Below, one piece after another: positions 33,666 to 41,710 of a DNA stretch of 64,000 bases. How positions within the stretch are numbered: position 1 is the stretch's first letter; each line of letters starts with the position of its first letter. The DNA is from Curtobacterium sp. MCBA15_008 (GTDB taxonomy: Bacteria > Actinomycetota > Actinomycetes > Actinomycetales > Microbacteriaceae). Under the pieces are notes generated by a model that was not told where the DNA came from, made no database searches, and saw only the letters and a program-made list of their open reading frames with translations. The DNA lies in assembly GCF_001865065.1 (NCBI RefSeq), contig NZ_MJGN01000075.1, forward strand, positions 1 through 64,000, read 5' to 3'. Both the position numbers and the translations under genes were made by a program.

Positions 33666-34271
33666 GACCCGGTCCTGGTCGGCGCCGTCCCAGAGGTCGG
33701 CGCACGGCACGGCCTCGGCGCCGACGGCTCGCAGCCAGGCACCCGCGCCACGGTCCGCGGTCGACGGATCGGCTGCGGCCACGTCGAGGTGGTCGGACAC
33801 GGCCGCCCAGTGCGCTCGGCCGATCAGGACCGGGTGCCCCGGGCGCCCCGCGTACTCGGCCTGCCGCACGGCGCCGGTCCGTCCGGCCCGCTCCCCGAGG
33901 ACCCGTCGCACCGCTGCCGACGGCAGCCTCGGCAGGTCGACGAGCGAGACGAGCGCGGCGTCGACCGGGGTGGACGACGCGGCCAGCGCCGCCAGGCCCC
34001 GCGAGAGCGACGCGCCGAGGCCGCGCGCCCAGTCCGGTGCGACGACGGTGCGCACGCCGGGCCGGTCGTGCAGCAACAGGGCGGCCTCGTCGGCGCGCGC
34101 ACCGAGGACGATGACGACGTCGTCGCAGCCGCCCGTGAGCATCGTCGCCGCGGCGTGCACCGTCCACGGGGTGCCGTCCGGGCCCGCGACGAGGGCCTTC
34201 GGCCGCCCCATCCGGGTCCCGGCGCCGGCCGCCAGCAGGAGCCCCGTGGTGCGACCGCCCTCCGCCGTCAC
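33654..34271 (-). CDS. mocA: MocA-like molybdenum cofactor cytidylyltransferase
   Basis: A 205-residue nucleotidyltransferase. LLLAAGAGTRMGRPKAL is the nucleotide-binding loop of MobA/MocA enzymes, and LVSLVDLPRLPSAAVRRVL carries the metal-binding Asp region. MocA joins CMP to molybdopterin, giving the MCD cofactor used by xanthine-dehydrogenase-type enzymes. The GTG start overlaps the uricase stop (GTGA), so the two are coupled. Its position beside the molybdenum hydroxylase genes supports the assignment. Confidence 0.88.
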   Translation of the reverse strand: MTAEGGRTTGLLLAAGAGTRMGRPKALVAGPDGTPWTVHAAATMLTGGCDDVVIVLGARADEAALLLHDRPGVRTVVAPDWARGLGASLSRGLAALAASSTPVDAALVSLVDLPRLPSAAVRRVLGERAGRTGAVRQAEYAGRPGHPVLIGRAHWAAVSDHLDVAAADPSTADRGAGAWLRAVGAEAVPCADLWDGADQDRVSGP

Positions 34272-35224
34272 ACGAAGCCCGGCACGGCGGTCCAGGCCGC
34301 GGGCGCCTCGGCGACGCCGTCGCGGACGACCGTGCCGGCGATGAGCCCGTACGGCCGGTCGGCGGCGAAGAAGACCTCGCCCGGGTTGTCGAGGCCGAAC
34401 GGCGCCAGGTCGACCAGGAAGTGGTGCTTGTTCGGCATCGCGAAGCGGACCTCCGCGATCTCGGGGAATGCCTCGATCGCCGCGCGGCCCATCGCGAAGA
34501 GGGTCTGCTGGAGCGCCAGCGAGTGCAGCTCGGCGAAGGTCGCGAGCATCCGGTCGAGGACCCCTCGGTACAGCGCGTCGTAGTCGATCCCGGCCGCGAC
34601 GGCCTCGGGCGTGTACCGCCAGCGGGCCGTCACCGAGGTCGCGAGGATGCGGTCGTCGGTCTCGGCGAGCGTGGTGTAGCCGTCCCGCGGGAACCCGTGG
34701 AACTCGCTGCCGGTCGACTTGAGGACGGTGAGGTCGGTGACGCCCGCGACTACGTGGACGTCCTGGCCGTCGACCTGCACGACCGCGGTCCGGGTACCGC
34801 GGCCGGCGCGGACGAAGGCGTGGTCGTGCTCGCTGCCGTCCACCGCGATCCGCTCCCAGGCGTGCTGCTCGGCGGAGAGCGTGGCGCCCTCGTACCAGTC
34901 GAACGCGCTCGTGAAGCGCCGACCGAGGCGGAGCAGGAAGTCCTCCGGCGTGTGCACGCCGTGCTCGCGGGCGAAGGCGTAGACGGTGTTCTTCTGGGTG
35001 TCCGTGGCGAGGACCTTGGCGTTGTCACCGTCGGTGTACGAGTCGGCGAGCGCCGCGCCCCGCAGCTGTGTCGTGATCGTCAGGTCCTCGATCTCGTGCC
35101 GCGGGGTGTCGCGCGTCACCCGGACGAGCCGGACCTCGGCCTTCCCGTACTGGTTGGCACCGAGGTGCACGGTCGTGGCGGTCGAGGTCGGGCTCGCGGG
35201 GGTGCCCGTGGTCGTGTCGGTCAT
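34268..35224 (-). CDS. Urate oxidase (uricase)
   Basis: A 318-residue cofactor-free oxidase converting urate and oxygen to 5-hydroxyisourate and hydrogen peroxide. Family signatures: YGKAEVRLVRV with catalytic Lys28, VLATDTQKNTVYAFA with Thr74-Asp75, SEFHGFPRDGYTTL, and MPNKHHF near the C-terminus. A GlnR-type element lies directly upstream with its -10 only 7 nt from the ATG, so transcription is probably leaderless and nitrogen-regulated. The cistron continues into mocA. Confidence 0.95.
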   Translation of the reverse strand: MTDTTTGTPASPTSTATTVHLGANQYGKAEVRLVRVTRDTPRHEIEDLTITTQLRGAALADSYTDGDNAKVLATDTQKNTVYAFAREHGVHTPEDFLLRLGRRFTSAFDWYEGATLSAEQHAWERIAVDGSEHDHAFVRAGRGTRTAVVQVDGQDVHVVAGVTDLTVLKSTGSEFHGFPRDGYTTLAETDDRILATSVTARWRYTPEAVAAGIDYDALYRGVLDRMLATFAELHSLALQQTLFAMGRAAIEAFPEIAEVRFAMPNKHHFLVDLAPFGLDNPGEVFFAADRPYGLIAGTVVRDGVAEAPAAWTAVPGFV

Positions 35225-35231
35225 GTCCCGG

Positions 35232-35274
35232 AGGATTCCACCCGGTTGTTTCGGCGGTGTCTCCGGCAGGTGAC
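35232..35274 (-). promoter_or_regulatory. GlnR-type promoter of the uricase gene
   Basis: Reading the minus strand: GTCAC-N6-GAGAC-N6-GAAAC-N10-AATCCT, then 7 nt to the ATG. Three half-sites at 11-bp steps match the actinobacterial GlnR pattern (GTNAC/GAAAC). Confidence 0.7.
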
Positions 35275-35312
35275 GGCCTGTCGCGACCGCCGTCACCGAG
35301 TGTTCCCGGCCC

Positions 35313-35344
35313 GTAACCACGCTGAAACACCCGTTCCGTACGGT
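35313..35344 (+). promoter_or_regulatory. GlnR-type promoter of the molybdenum hydroxylase operon
   Basis: GTAAC-N6-GAAAC-N10-TACGGT. The two half-sites are 11 bp apart and the -10 spacing is the same as upstream of the other nitrogen-island genes. Confidence 0.72.
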
Positions 35345-35377
35345 GGCCGACACCAGATCCGATCCGAGGAGGTCGTC

Positions 35378-35578
35378 GTGCACAGCAGCGGCAGCGCCAG
35401 CAGCTCGACGCGTCCGACCTCGGCGTGGAACCGCGGGATGATCGCGCACGGCCGACGGCGGGGACGTGTCCTCAGTTCCCCCTCGACCACTCCGATCGGA
35501 CCCTTCCATGGACCTCGTCACCGTCCGCACCGTGCGGACGCCCACGCGCCGCGACGACCTCGCCCTGACCGCGGGTGA
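35378..35578 (+). CDS. Possible 66-residue leader frame ahead of the FAD subunit
   Basis: A GTG six bases after GAGGAGG opens a frame rich in Ser, Arg, Pro and His (begins VHSSGSASSSTRPTSAWNRG) that overlaps the next gene by 71 nt. The Shine-Dalgarno is much better than that of the FAD-subunit ATG at 35508, and it is the first good start after the promoter. The composition is not clearly protein-like, so it may be only a ribosome entry site. Confidence 0.25.
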   Translation: MHSSGSASSSTRPTSAWNRGMIAHGRRRGRVLSSPSTTPIGPFHGPRHRPHRADAHAPRRPRPDRG

Positions 35579-36326
35579 CCGCCCGCTCGCCGGGGGTACC
35601 TGGCTCTTCTCCGAGGAGCAGCCCGGCCTGACCGGACTCGTCGACCTCACCGCGCTCGGCTGGCCGGACGTCGACCGGGCGCCCGGCTCGCTGACGATCG
35701 CGGCGACCTGCACGATCGCGGCCCTGCTCCGGCTGCGTCCGGAACCGGAGTGGTCGGCGTGGCCGCTCGTCGACCGGTGCGCGAACGCGCTGCTCGCGTC
35801 GTTCAAGGTCTGGAACAGCGCGACCGTGGGTGGCAACGTGGCTGTGGGGCTGCCCGCCGGCGCGATGACCGCGCTGCTGAGCACGCTCGACGCGACCGCG
35901 GTCGTCTGGACGTCGGACGGCGGGGAGCGCCGGGTCCCGGTGGCGGAGCTCGTGCTCGGCGTCCGGACGCTCGACCTCGGCACCGACGAGGTCATCCGGT
36001 CGTTCGAGGTGCCGGAGGCGGCGCTGACCGCGACGACCGGGTTCCGCCGGGTGTCGCTCAGCCCGCACGGCCGGTCCGGCTCGCTCGTCACCGCCCGGTG
36101 GTCGTCGGCGGGGTTCGTGCTCGTCGTGACCGCGGCGACGCCCCGGCCGCTCGTGCTCCGGTTCCCGTCGGTGCCCCGCGCCGAGGTGCTCGCCGAGGCC
36201 CTGAGTGCGCACGACGACTGGTACGACGACCCGCACGGCTCCCCCGCGTGGCGTCGCGCCGTGAGCACCCGCTTCGCGCACGAGCTGCGCGACGAAGCCG
36301 CCCGGACGACGGCGGTGGCGGCATGA
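35508..36326 (+). CDS. Molybdenum hydroxylase FAD-binding subunit
   Basis: A 272-residue FAD-binding domain protein (CO dehydrogenase flavoprotein family). LAGGTWLF and [17 protein letters not shown] are the FAD pyrophosphate-binding motifs, and a short C-terminal domain follows. It passes electrons from the iron-sulphur clusters to NAD+ or oxygen. The stop overlaps the next ATG (ATGA). The family is usually ~280-290 residues, so it is complete. The ATG has only a weak Shine-Dalgarno. Confidence 0.9.
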   Translation: MDLVTVRTVRTPTRRDDLALTAGDRPLAGGTWLFSEEQPGLTGLVDLTALGWPDVDRAPGSLTIAATCTIAALLRLRPEPEWSAWPLVDRCANALLASFKVWNSATVGGNVAVGLPAGAMTALLSTLDATAVVWTSDGGERRVPVAELVLGVRTLDLGTDEVIRSFEVPEAALTATTGFRRVSLSPHGRSGSLVTARWSSAGFVLVVTAATPRPLVLRFPSVPRAEVLAEALSAHDDWYDDPHGSPAWRRAVSTRFAHELRDEAARTTAVAA

Positions 36327-39100
36327 GGATCGACGTGGACGGCGCCCCGTTCGAGGTGGACCCGCAGCCCGGCCAGGTCCTCCGCACGCTGCTGCGCGAG
36401 CACGGCGTCACCTCGGTGAAGAAGGGCTGCGACGCGGGCGACTGCGGAGCCTGCTCTGTGCTCGTCGACGGCGTCCCGGTGCACTCCTGCATCACCCCGG
36501 CACACCGGCTGGAGGGCCGCTCGGTGACCACCGCCGCCGGGCTCGGCACCCCGGAGGACCCGCACCCCGTGCAGCGCGCCTTCGCCGACGCGGCCGCGTT
36601 CCAGTGCGGGTTCTGCACGGCGGGCTTCGTGGTGACCGCGTCCACCCTCGACCCCGACGACCTGGCCGACCGCCACCGCAGGCTGAAGGGGAACCTCTGC
36701 CGGTGCACCGGGTACCGGGCGATCGAGGACGCCCTGGACGGCGTGACGAACACCGCCTGCGCCGGCGCCGGGGAGGCGATCGGCCGCTCCGTCGCTGCCC
36801 CGGCCGCACGGCGGATCGTCACCGGGCAGGAGGAGTACACCCTCGACGTGCGCGGCACCGAGGCGCTGCTGCACCTCGCCGTGCTCGGCAGCCCCCACCC
36901 GCACGCCCGGATCACCGCCATCGACACGACGGCGGCCGAGGCCCTGCCCGGCGTGCACGCCGTCCTGACCCACCACGACGACCCCGGGGTGCTCTTCTCG
37001 ACGGGCCGGCACGAGTCGCGGCTCGACGACCCCGACGACACGCTGGTGTTCGACCGCGTGCTGCGCTTCCGTGGCCAGCGCGTCGCGGCCGTCGTCGCCG
37101 ACAGCGTCCGGACCGCCGAGCTGGCGTGCGACCTGGTCCGCGTCGAGTACGAGGTGCTGCCGAGCGTGCACGACCCGGACGAGGCACGACGGCCGGGCGC
37201 TCCCCTGCTGCACGGCGAGAAGTCGACGGCCGAGCACCGGATCGCCGAACCGAAGCGGAACGTCGTCGCGGCGCTGCACGGTGCGACGGGCGACGTCGAC
37301 GCCGCCCTCGCCACGGCCGACGCGACCGTCGACGGCACCTGGTCGACGGGGCGTGTCTCCCACGCGGCGCTCGAGACGCACGCCACACGGGGGCGGCTGG
37401 ACGCGGACGGACGCCTCGTGCTGCGGACCGCCACGCAGGTGCCGTTCCTGGTGCGCGACGAGATCGCGCGCGTCTTCGGGCTCGACCCGGAGCGCGTGCG
37501 CGTGGTCGCGAAGCGGGTCGGTGGCGGGTTCGGCGGCAAGCAGGAGCTGCTCACCGAGGACCTCGTCACGTTGGCCGTCCTCCGCACCGGACGCACCGTG
37601 CAGTACGAGTACAGCCGGCAGGACGAGTTCACCATCGCGCCGACGCGTCACCCGATGCGCGTGCGGGTCCGGCTCGGCGCGACCGCTGACGGTGCGCTCA
37701 CCGCGATGCACGTCGACCAGACCATGGACACCGGCGCGTACGGCAACCACGGCGTCGGCGTGATGTTCCACTCGGTCAGCGAGTCCGTCGCGGTCTACCG
37801 GTGCCCGGTGAAGCGGGTCGACGCGGAGTCGGTGTACACGAACAACCTCCCTGCCGGGGCCTTCCGCGGCTACGGCCTCGGGCAGGTGGTCTTCGCGATC
37901 GAGTCCGCGATGGACGAACTCGCACGGCAGCTCGGCATCGACCCGGTCGACCTGCGCCGCCGGAACGTGATCGTGCCCGGGGACCCGCTGGTGGTCACCG
38001 ACCCCGACGAGGAGACCGACCTGCGGTGGGAGGGCAGCTACGGCCTCGACCAGTGCCTCGACCTCGTCGAGGACGCCCTCGCCGGCCCGCTCCCCGAGGT
38101 CCCCCGGATGGACGGCCCCGTGCTCGACGACTCGCCGGACTGGGCGTACGGCACCGGGATCGCCCTCGCGGCCATCGCGACGATGCCGCCGCGCGGCCAC
38201 CACGCCCACACCACGGTGGAGCTCCGGCCCGGTGGGCGCTACCGGATCGGGGTCGGCACGGCCGAGTTCGGCAACGGCACGACGACGGTGCACACGCAGC
38301 TCGTCGCGGACGCGCTCGGCACCACGCCCGATCGGGTGGACGTGCACCAGTCCGACACCGACGCCGCCGAGCACGACACCGGCGCGTTCGGGTCGGCGGG
38401 GGTCGTGGTCGCCGGGCGCGCGCTGTACGCCGTAGCACAGACGCTCCGAGACGACCTGGTCGCCCGTGCGATGGCGATCGTCGGCGCGCGCACACCCCGC
38501 ACGGCCGACGGCCCGCTCGGCCCCGCGATCGCGGTCGGCCCCGAGGGCGTCCGGATCGGGGACGAACTGGTCGGGCACGACGAGCTGCTCGCCGACGGGC
38601 CGCTGCTCGCACACGGACGCCACGACGGCACGCCGCGGTCGCTGGCGTTCACGGTGCACGGCGCACGCGTGGCCGTGCACCGCCCCACCGGTGAGGTCCG
38701 GGTGCTGCAGAGCGTCCAGGCGGTCGACGCCGGGACGGTCCTCAACCCCGAGCAGCTGCGCGGTCAGGTCGAGGGCGGGTCGGCGCAGGCGATCGGCTCG
38801 ACCCTGTACGAGGAGGTCCTGCTCGACGACACCGGTCGGGTCCTCACCGACGCCTTCCGCTCCTACCGGGTGCCGAAGATCTCCGACGTGCCGCGCACCG
38901 AGGTGCTCTTCGCCCGGACGCACGACCCCCTCGGGCCCCTCGGGGCGAAGTCGATGAGCGAGGCGCCGTACAACCCCGTCGCACCGGCGGTCGCCAACGC
39001 CGTACGTGACGCGATCGGGATCCGCCCGTACCGGCTGCCGATGACGCGGGACCGGGTCTGGGCCCTGATCGCCAACGCGACCGACGCCGGAGGTGCCTGA
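36323..39100 (+). CDS. Xanthine dehydrogenase-type molybdenum hydroxylase, fused FeS and Mo subunits
   Basis: A 925-residue protein. Residues 1-~150 hold two [2Fe-2S] domains: C36, C41, C44, C56 (plant type) and C95, C98, C126, C128. From ~165 the molybdopterin domains follow, with [14 protein letters not shown] and GAKSMSEAP, whose Glu is the catalytic base. The FAD part is a separate gene. Given the adjacent uricase and XdhC, hypoxanthine/xanthine hydroxylation to urate is the likely reaction, but substrate-defining residues cannot be checked by eye. FeS-Mo fusion without FAD is less common than XdhA/XdhB splits. Confidence 0.9.
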   Translation: MRIDVDGAPFEVDPQPGQVLRTLLREHGVTSVKKGCDAGDCGACSVLVDGVPVHSCITPAHRLEGRSVTTAAGLGTPEDPHPVQRAFADAAAFQCGFCTAGFVVTASTLDPDDLADRHRRLKGNLCRCTGYRAIEDALDGVTNTACAGAGEAIGRSVAAPAARRIVTGQEEYTLDVRGTEALLHLAVLGSPHPHARITAIDTTAAEALPGVHAVLTHHDDPGVLFSTGRHESRLDDPDDTLVFDRVLRFRGQRVAAVVADSVRTAELACDLVRVEYEVLPSVHDPDEARRPGAPLLHGEKSTAEHRIAEPKRNVVAALHGATGDVDAALATADATVDGTWSTGRVSHAALETHATRGRLDADGRLVLRTATQVPFLVRDEIARVFGLDPERVRVVAKRVGGGFGGKQELLTEDLVTLAVLRTGRTVQYEYSRQDEFTIAPTRHPMRVRVRLGATADGALTAMHVDQTMDTGAYGNHGVGVMFHSVSESVAVYRCPVKRVDAESVYTNNLPAGAFRGYGLGQVVFAIESAMDELARQLGIDPVDLRRRNVIVPGDPLVVTDPDEETDLRWEGSYGLDQCLDLVEDALAGPLPEVPRMDGPVLDDSPDWAYGTGIALAAIATMPPRGHHAHTTVELRPGGRYRIGVGTAEFGNGTTTVHTQLVADALGTTPDRVDVHQSDTDAAEHDTGAFGSAGVVVAGRALYAVAQTLRDDLVARAMAIVGARTPRTADGPLGPAIAVGPEGVRIGDELVGHDELLADGPLLAHGRHDGTPRSLAFTVHGARVAVHRPTGEVRVLQSVQAVDAGTVLNPEQLRGQVEGGSAQAIGSTLYEEVLLDDTGRVLTDAFRSYRVPKISDVPRTEVLFARTHDPLGPLGAKSMSEAPYNPVAPAVANAVRDAIGIRPYRLPMTRDRVWALIANATDAGGA

Positions 39101-40104
39101 TGTTCGAACTCGCACCGCGCCTCCTGGCCGTGCTCGACGCGGGTGACCCCGTTGTCGTCGCGACGGCCGTCTCGATGCAGGGCAGCGCGCCGAGCGGCGT
39201 CGGGACCTCGATGGCGATCCTGCCCGGCGGCGAGGTCGTCGGGACCATCTCCGGCGGCTGCGTCGAGGGGTCGCTGTACGGCACCGCGGAGGAGGTGCTC
39301 GCCACGGGCGTCGCGGTCCTCGAGCGGTTCGGGTTCGACGAGACCGGACCGGACGGCGACCCCGATGCGGTGTGGGCGCCCGCGCTCCGGTGCGGCGGCC
39401 GGATCGAGGTCCTCGTGCACCGGGTCGCGCCGGACGACCACGCGGTGGTCGACGCCCTGCGACGGGCCGAGACCGGCGCCCCGGTGTCCCTGGCGCTCTC
39501 GCTCGACCCGGGGACGCTCGCCACCGTCGTCACCGCGCCGGAGGGCTGCCGCGGACGGGTCTTCACCGAGCGGGCCGACACCCGTCCCCGGTGCATCGTG
39601 GTCGGTGCCGTCGAGTTCGCCGTTGCGGTGACCAACGCGGCGGCGGTCCTCGGCTACGCCGTCACCGTCGTGGACCCGCGCCCGGTGTTCCTCACCGACG
39701 AGCGCTTCCCGGCCGCCGACCAGCGCGTCGTCGGATGGCCGACCCGGGTGCTCGCGGAGACACCCGTCGACGCGAGCACCGCGGTCGTGGTGCTCTCCCA
39801 CGACGACCGGTTCGACGCGGCGGTGATCGACCTCGCACTGCGGCGTGGTGCGGGCTACGTCGGCGCGATGGGGTCCCGCGCGACACACGAGCGGCGGCTC
39901 GAGGAGCTCCGGGCGCTGGGGACGCCGGACCTCGGGCGGCTCCGGTCCCCGATCGGGCTCGACATCGGTGCGGTGACGCCGGCGGAGATCGCGATCGCGG
40001 TGATGGCCGAGGTGATCGCGGTGCGGAACGGGGCCGGCGGTGGCGCGCTCACCGGCGGCGAGGGGCCCCTGCACCGGCGACGGGGCGAGGCGCTGCGCGT
40101 GTGA
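39100..40104 (+). CDS. xdhC: XdhC/CoxI-family molybdenum cofactor maturation factor
   Basis: A 334-residue chaperone that binds and sulfurates the molybdenum cofactor before insertion. The N-terminal XdhC_CoxI domain has SMQGSAPSGVGTSMAI and TISGGCVEGSL; the C-terminal Rossmann-type domain has VVLSHDDRFDAAVIDLALRRGAGYVGAMGSRATHERR. The start overlaps the preceding stop by one base (TGATG), so the three hydroxylase genes form one operon. Confidence 0.93.
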   Translation: MFELAPRLLAVLDAGDPVVVATAVSMQGSAPSGVGTSMAILPGGEVVGTISGGCVEGSLYGTAEEVLATGVAVLERFGFDETGPDGDPDAVWAPALRCGGRIEVLVHRVAPDDHAVVDALRRAETGAPVSLALSLDPGTLATVVTAPEGCRGRVFTERADTRPRCIVVGAVEFAVAVTNAAAVLGYAVTVVDPRPVFLTDERFPAADQRVVGWPTRVLAETPVDASTAVVVLSHDDRFDAAVIDLALRRGAGYVGAMGSRATHERRLEELRALGTPDLGRLRSPIGLDIGAVTPAEIAIAVMAEVIAVRNGAGGGALTGGEGPLHRRRGEALRV

Positions 40105-40131
40105 CGCACGGCGCGGGGGGCCGTGGGCGTT

Positions 40132-40261
40132 GGTGCGTGTGCATGTTCCGACGTTCCACCTGTCGTTCGACGCGTGTGGTGTCGCAAGGTGCGCATGCAT
40201 CTGGTGCGTGCGCATGTTCCGACATCCCACTTGTCGTTCGACGCGTGCCGTGTCGCAGGGT
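40132..40261 (+). repeat. Two 59-bp imperfect direct repeats in a convergent gap
   Basis: Copies at 40132-40190 and 40203-40261 start 71 bp apart and match at about 52 of 59 positions. Shared blocks include GCATGTTCCGAC and TGTCGTTCGACGCGTG. They fill most of the gap between xdhC and the convergent amidohydrolase. There is no flanking duplication or coding capacity. Confidence 0.75.
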
Positions 40262-40292
40262 TCGCACGCATCGAACGCCGCGCGCCCCCGCG

Positions 40293-41588
40293 TCACCGGG
40301 CCGGCGTCCGCGCCAACCGCTCGGCGAGCCGGGCCGCCACCTCGCGCTCGTCAGCCGACACGAGCCTCCCGTCCCGGACCACCACACGCCCGCCGACCAC
40401 GACGTGCCGGGGCCGGCGACCGGGCGACGCCCAGAGCAGACCGGCCACCACGTCGTCGACCCCCGCGTCCGCGACACCGGAGACGTCCCACACGCACAGG
40501 TCACCGGCGGACCCGGCACCGAGGTGCCCGAGCTCGGGACGCCCGAGCCCGACCGCCGATCCCTCGGTCATCATGCCGAGCACCTGCCGAGCCGGCAGCT
40601 GTGGCCCGACGAGCGCGGAGACCTGCATCGCGAGCCGGCCGTCCGCGAGCAGGTGGCCCGCGTCGTTGCTGCCGCCACCGCTCGTGCCGAGACCGACCGT
40701 GATCCCCGCCGCGGCCAGGCGCGCGACGGGCGCGATCCCCCAGCCCATCGGCACGTCGCAGCCCGGCGCGTGCGTCGCGCTCGCACCGGACGCGGCGATG
40801 CGCGTGATCTCGTCGTCGGTCACGTCGCACAGGTGGGCGATCGTGACGTCGGGCGCGAGCCACCCCCACTCGTCGAGCAGGTCGAGGGGCCGCCGCCCGT
40901 ACCGTTCCAGTGCGATCGCCGTGTCGACCTGCTCGTTCGCCTGCGTGCGTCGTCGGAGACCGTGCCGCGCGGCGACCTCGCCGAGTGCGCGGAACGTGGC
41001 CTCGCCGTCGGAGTGCACCCCCGCCGGCCCGACGGCCACCTGCAGCAAGCCGTCCGGGTCGACGCCGCCCACGGCCTCCGCGTGGAGCAGCCCCGACGCG
41101 ATCGCGTCCGCAGACGTCGCGGCTCGCTGGGCGTCGTCCCGCGCCGAACCACGGACGAACACGAGCCGGCCACCGAGCCCCCGCACGGCGTCGACCGTCG
41201 CGGCGGCGAGCGCCACCGTGTCGTCGGTGGTCGCGTCGGCAGGCCAGTTCAGGTGGTGGTCGGCGATGGTCGTGACCCCGGACAGGAGGCCCTCGGCGGC
41301 CCCGGCGGACGCCGCCAACCCGTAGAGCTCGGGATCGTGCCCGACCCGCGCGTACGCCTGCGCCATCGTCGGCAGCCAGTCCGCCATCGGCACCCCACGG
41401 GTCCCCGGGAGCGTCCGGAACGCGGTCTGCAGCAGGTGGTGGTGCGCGTTGACGAGGCCAGGGGTGACGACGCACCCCGACGCGTCGAGGGTGCTCGCGA
41501 CGTCGCTGCCGTCGTCCACGACGACGTCGCCGTCGCGCTCGGTCCGGGGGTCGACGAGGACGCGGCGGGCGCCGGTGACGGTCAGCAT
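40293..41588 (-). CDS. Amidohydrolase, 8-oxoguanine-deaminase-like, with altered active-site residues
   Basis: A 431-residue TIM-barrel amidohydrolase. NAHHHLLQTAFR (HxH at 49-51) and AHLCDVTDDE (His252) match the guanine/8-oxoguanine deaminase group. Yet the strand-5 motif, normally HxHLAE, reads RTQANE (Gln216), and the strand-8 motif, normally VDG, reads GTSGGGSND (Ser303), so a metal-ligand His and the catalytic Asp appear to be missing. The enzyme may be inactive, use other residues or be regulatory. A GlnR-type promoter abuts the ATG. It is divergent from an intact amidohydrolase. Confidence 0.82.
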   Translation of the reverse strand: MLTVTGARRVLVDPRTERDGDVVVDDGSDVASTLDASGCVVTPGLVNAHHHLLQTAFRTLPGTRGVPMADWLPTMAQAYARVGHDPELYGLAASAGAAEGLLSGVTTIADHHLNWPADATTDDTVALAAATVDAVRGLGGRLVFVRGSARDDAQRAATSADAIASGLLHAEAVGGVDPDGLLQVAVGPAGVHSDGEATFRALGEVAARHGLRRRTQANEQVDTAIALERYGRRPLDLLDEWGWLAPDVTIAHLCDVTDDEITRIAASGASATHAPGCDVPMGWGIAPVARLAAAGITVGLGTSGGGSNDAGHLLADGRLAMQVSALVGPQLPARQVLGMMTEGSAVGLGRPELGHLGAGSAGDLCVWDVSGVADAGVDDVVAGLLWASPGRRPRHVVVGGRVVVRDGRLVSADEREVAARLAERLARTPAR

Positions 41589-41595
41589 GCAGGCG

Positions 41596-41627
41596 TTTCT
41601 AGCAGCCCGCTGTTTCCGGCCCGTGAC
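41596..41627 (-). promoter_or_regulatory. GlnR-type promoter of the minus-strand amidohydrolase
   Basis: On the minus strand: GTCAC-N6-GAAAC-N10-TAGAAA, then 7 nt to the ATG. Half-site and -10 spacing equal those of the other four sites. Confidence 0.65.
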
Positions 41628-41661
41628 GGCCCGTTCCCGTCCGGTCGCCGGGGCCTTCCGG

Positions 41662-41704
41662 GAAACCCGCCCGTAACCCCCGCGGAACACCGGGCCCGTA
41701 CGGT
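41662..41704 (+). promoter_or_regulatory. GlnR-type promoter of the plus-strand amidohydrolase
   Basis: GAAAC-N6-GTAAC-N6-GGAAC-N10-TACGGT, then 6 nt to the ATG. Three half-sites at 11-bp steps; the transcript should be leaderless. Confidence 0.72.
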
Positions 41705-41710
41705 CGCAGC

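Noticed and set aside
36323-39100. Carbon monoxide dehydrogenase large subunit
   Set aside because: The fused FeS domain, the GAKSMSEAP active-site region and the uricase/XdhC context fit a xanthine-dehydrogenase-type enzyme; the CoxL signature loop was not seen.
34268-39115. A 1615-codon open frame on the minus strand across the hydroxylase operon
   Set aside because: Only its last ~318 codons (uricase) look like protein. The rest is antisense to the FAD, FeS-Mo and XdhC genes and has the Arg/Gly/His-rich composition of a high-GC shadow frame.
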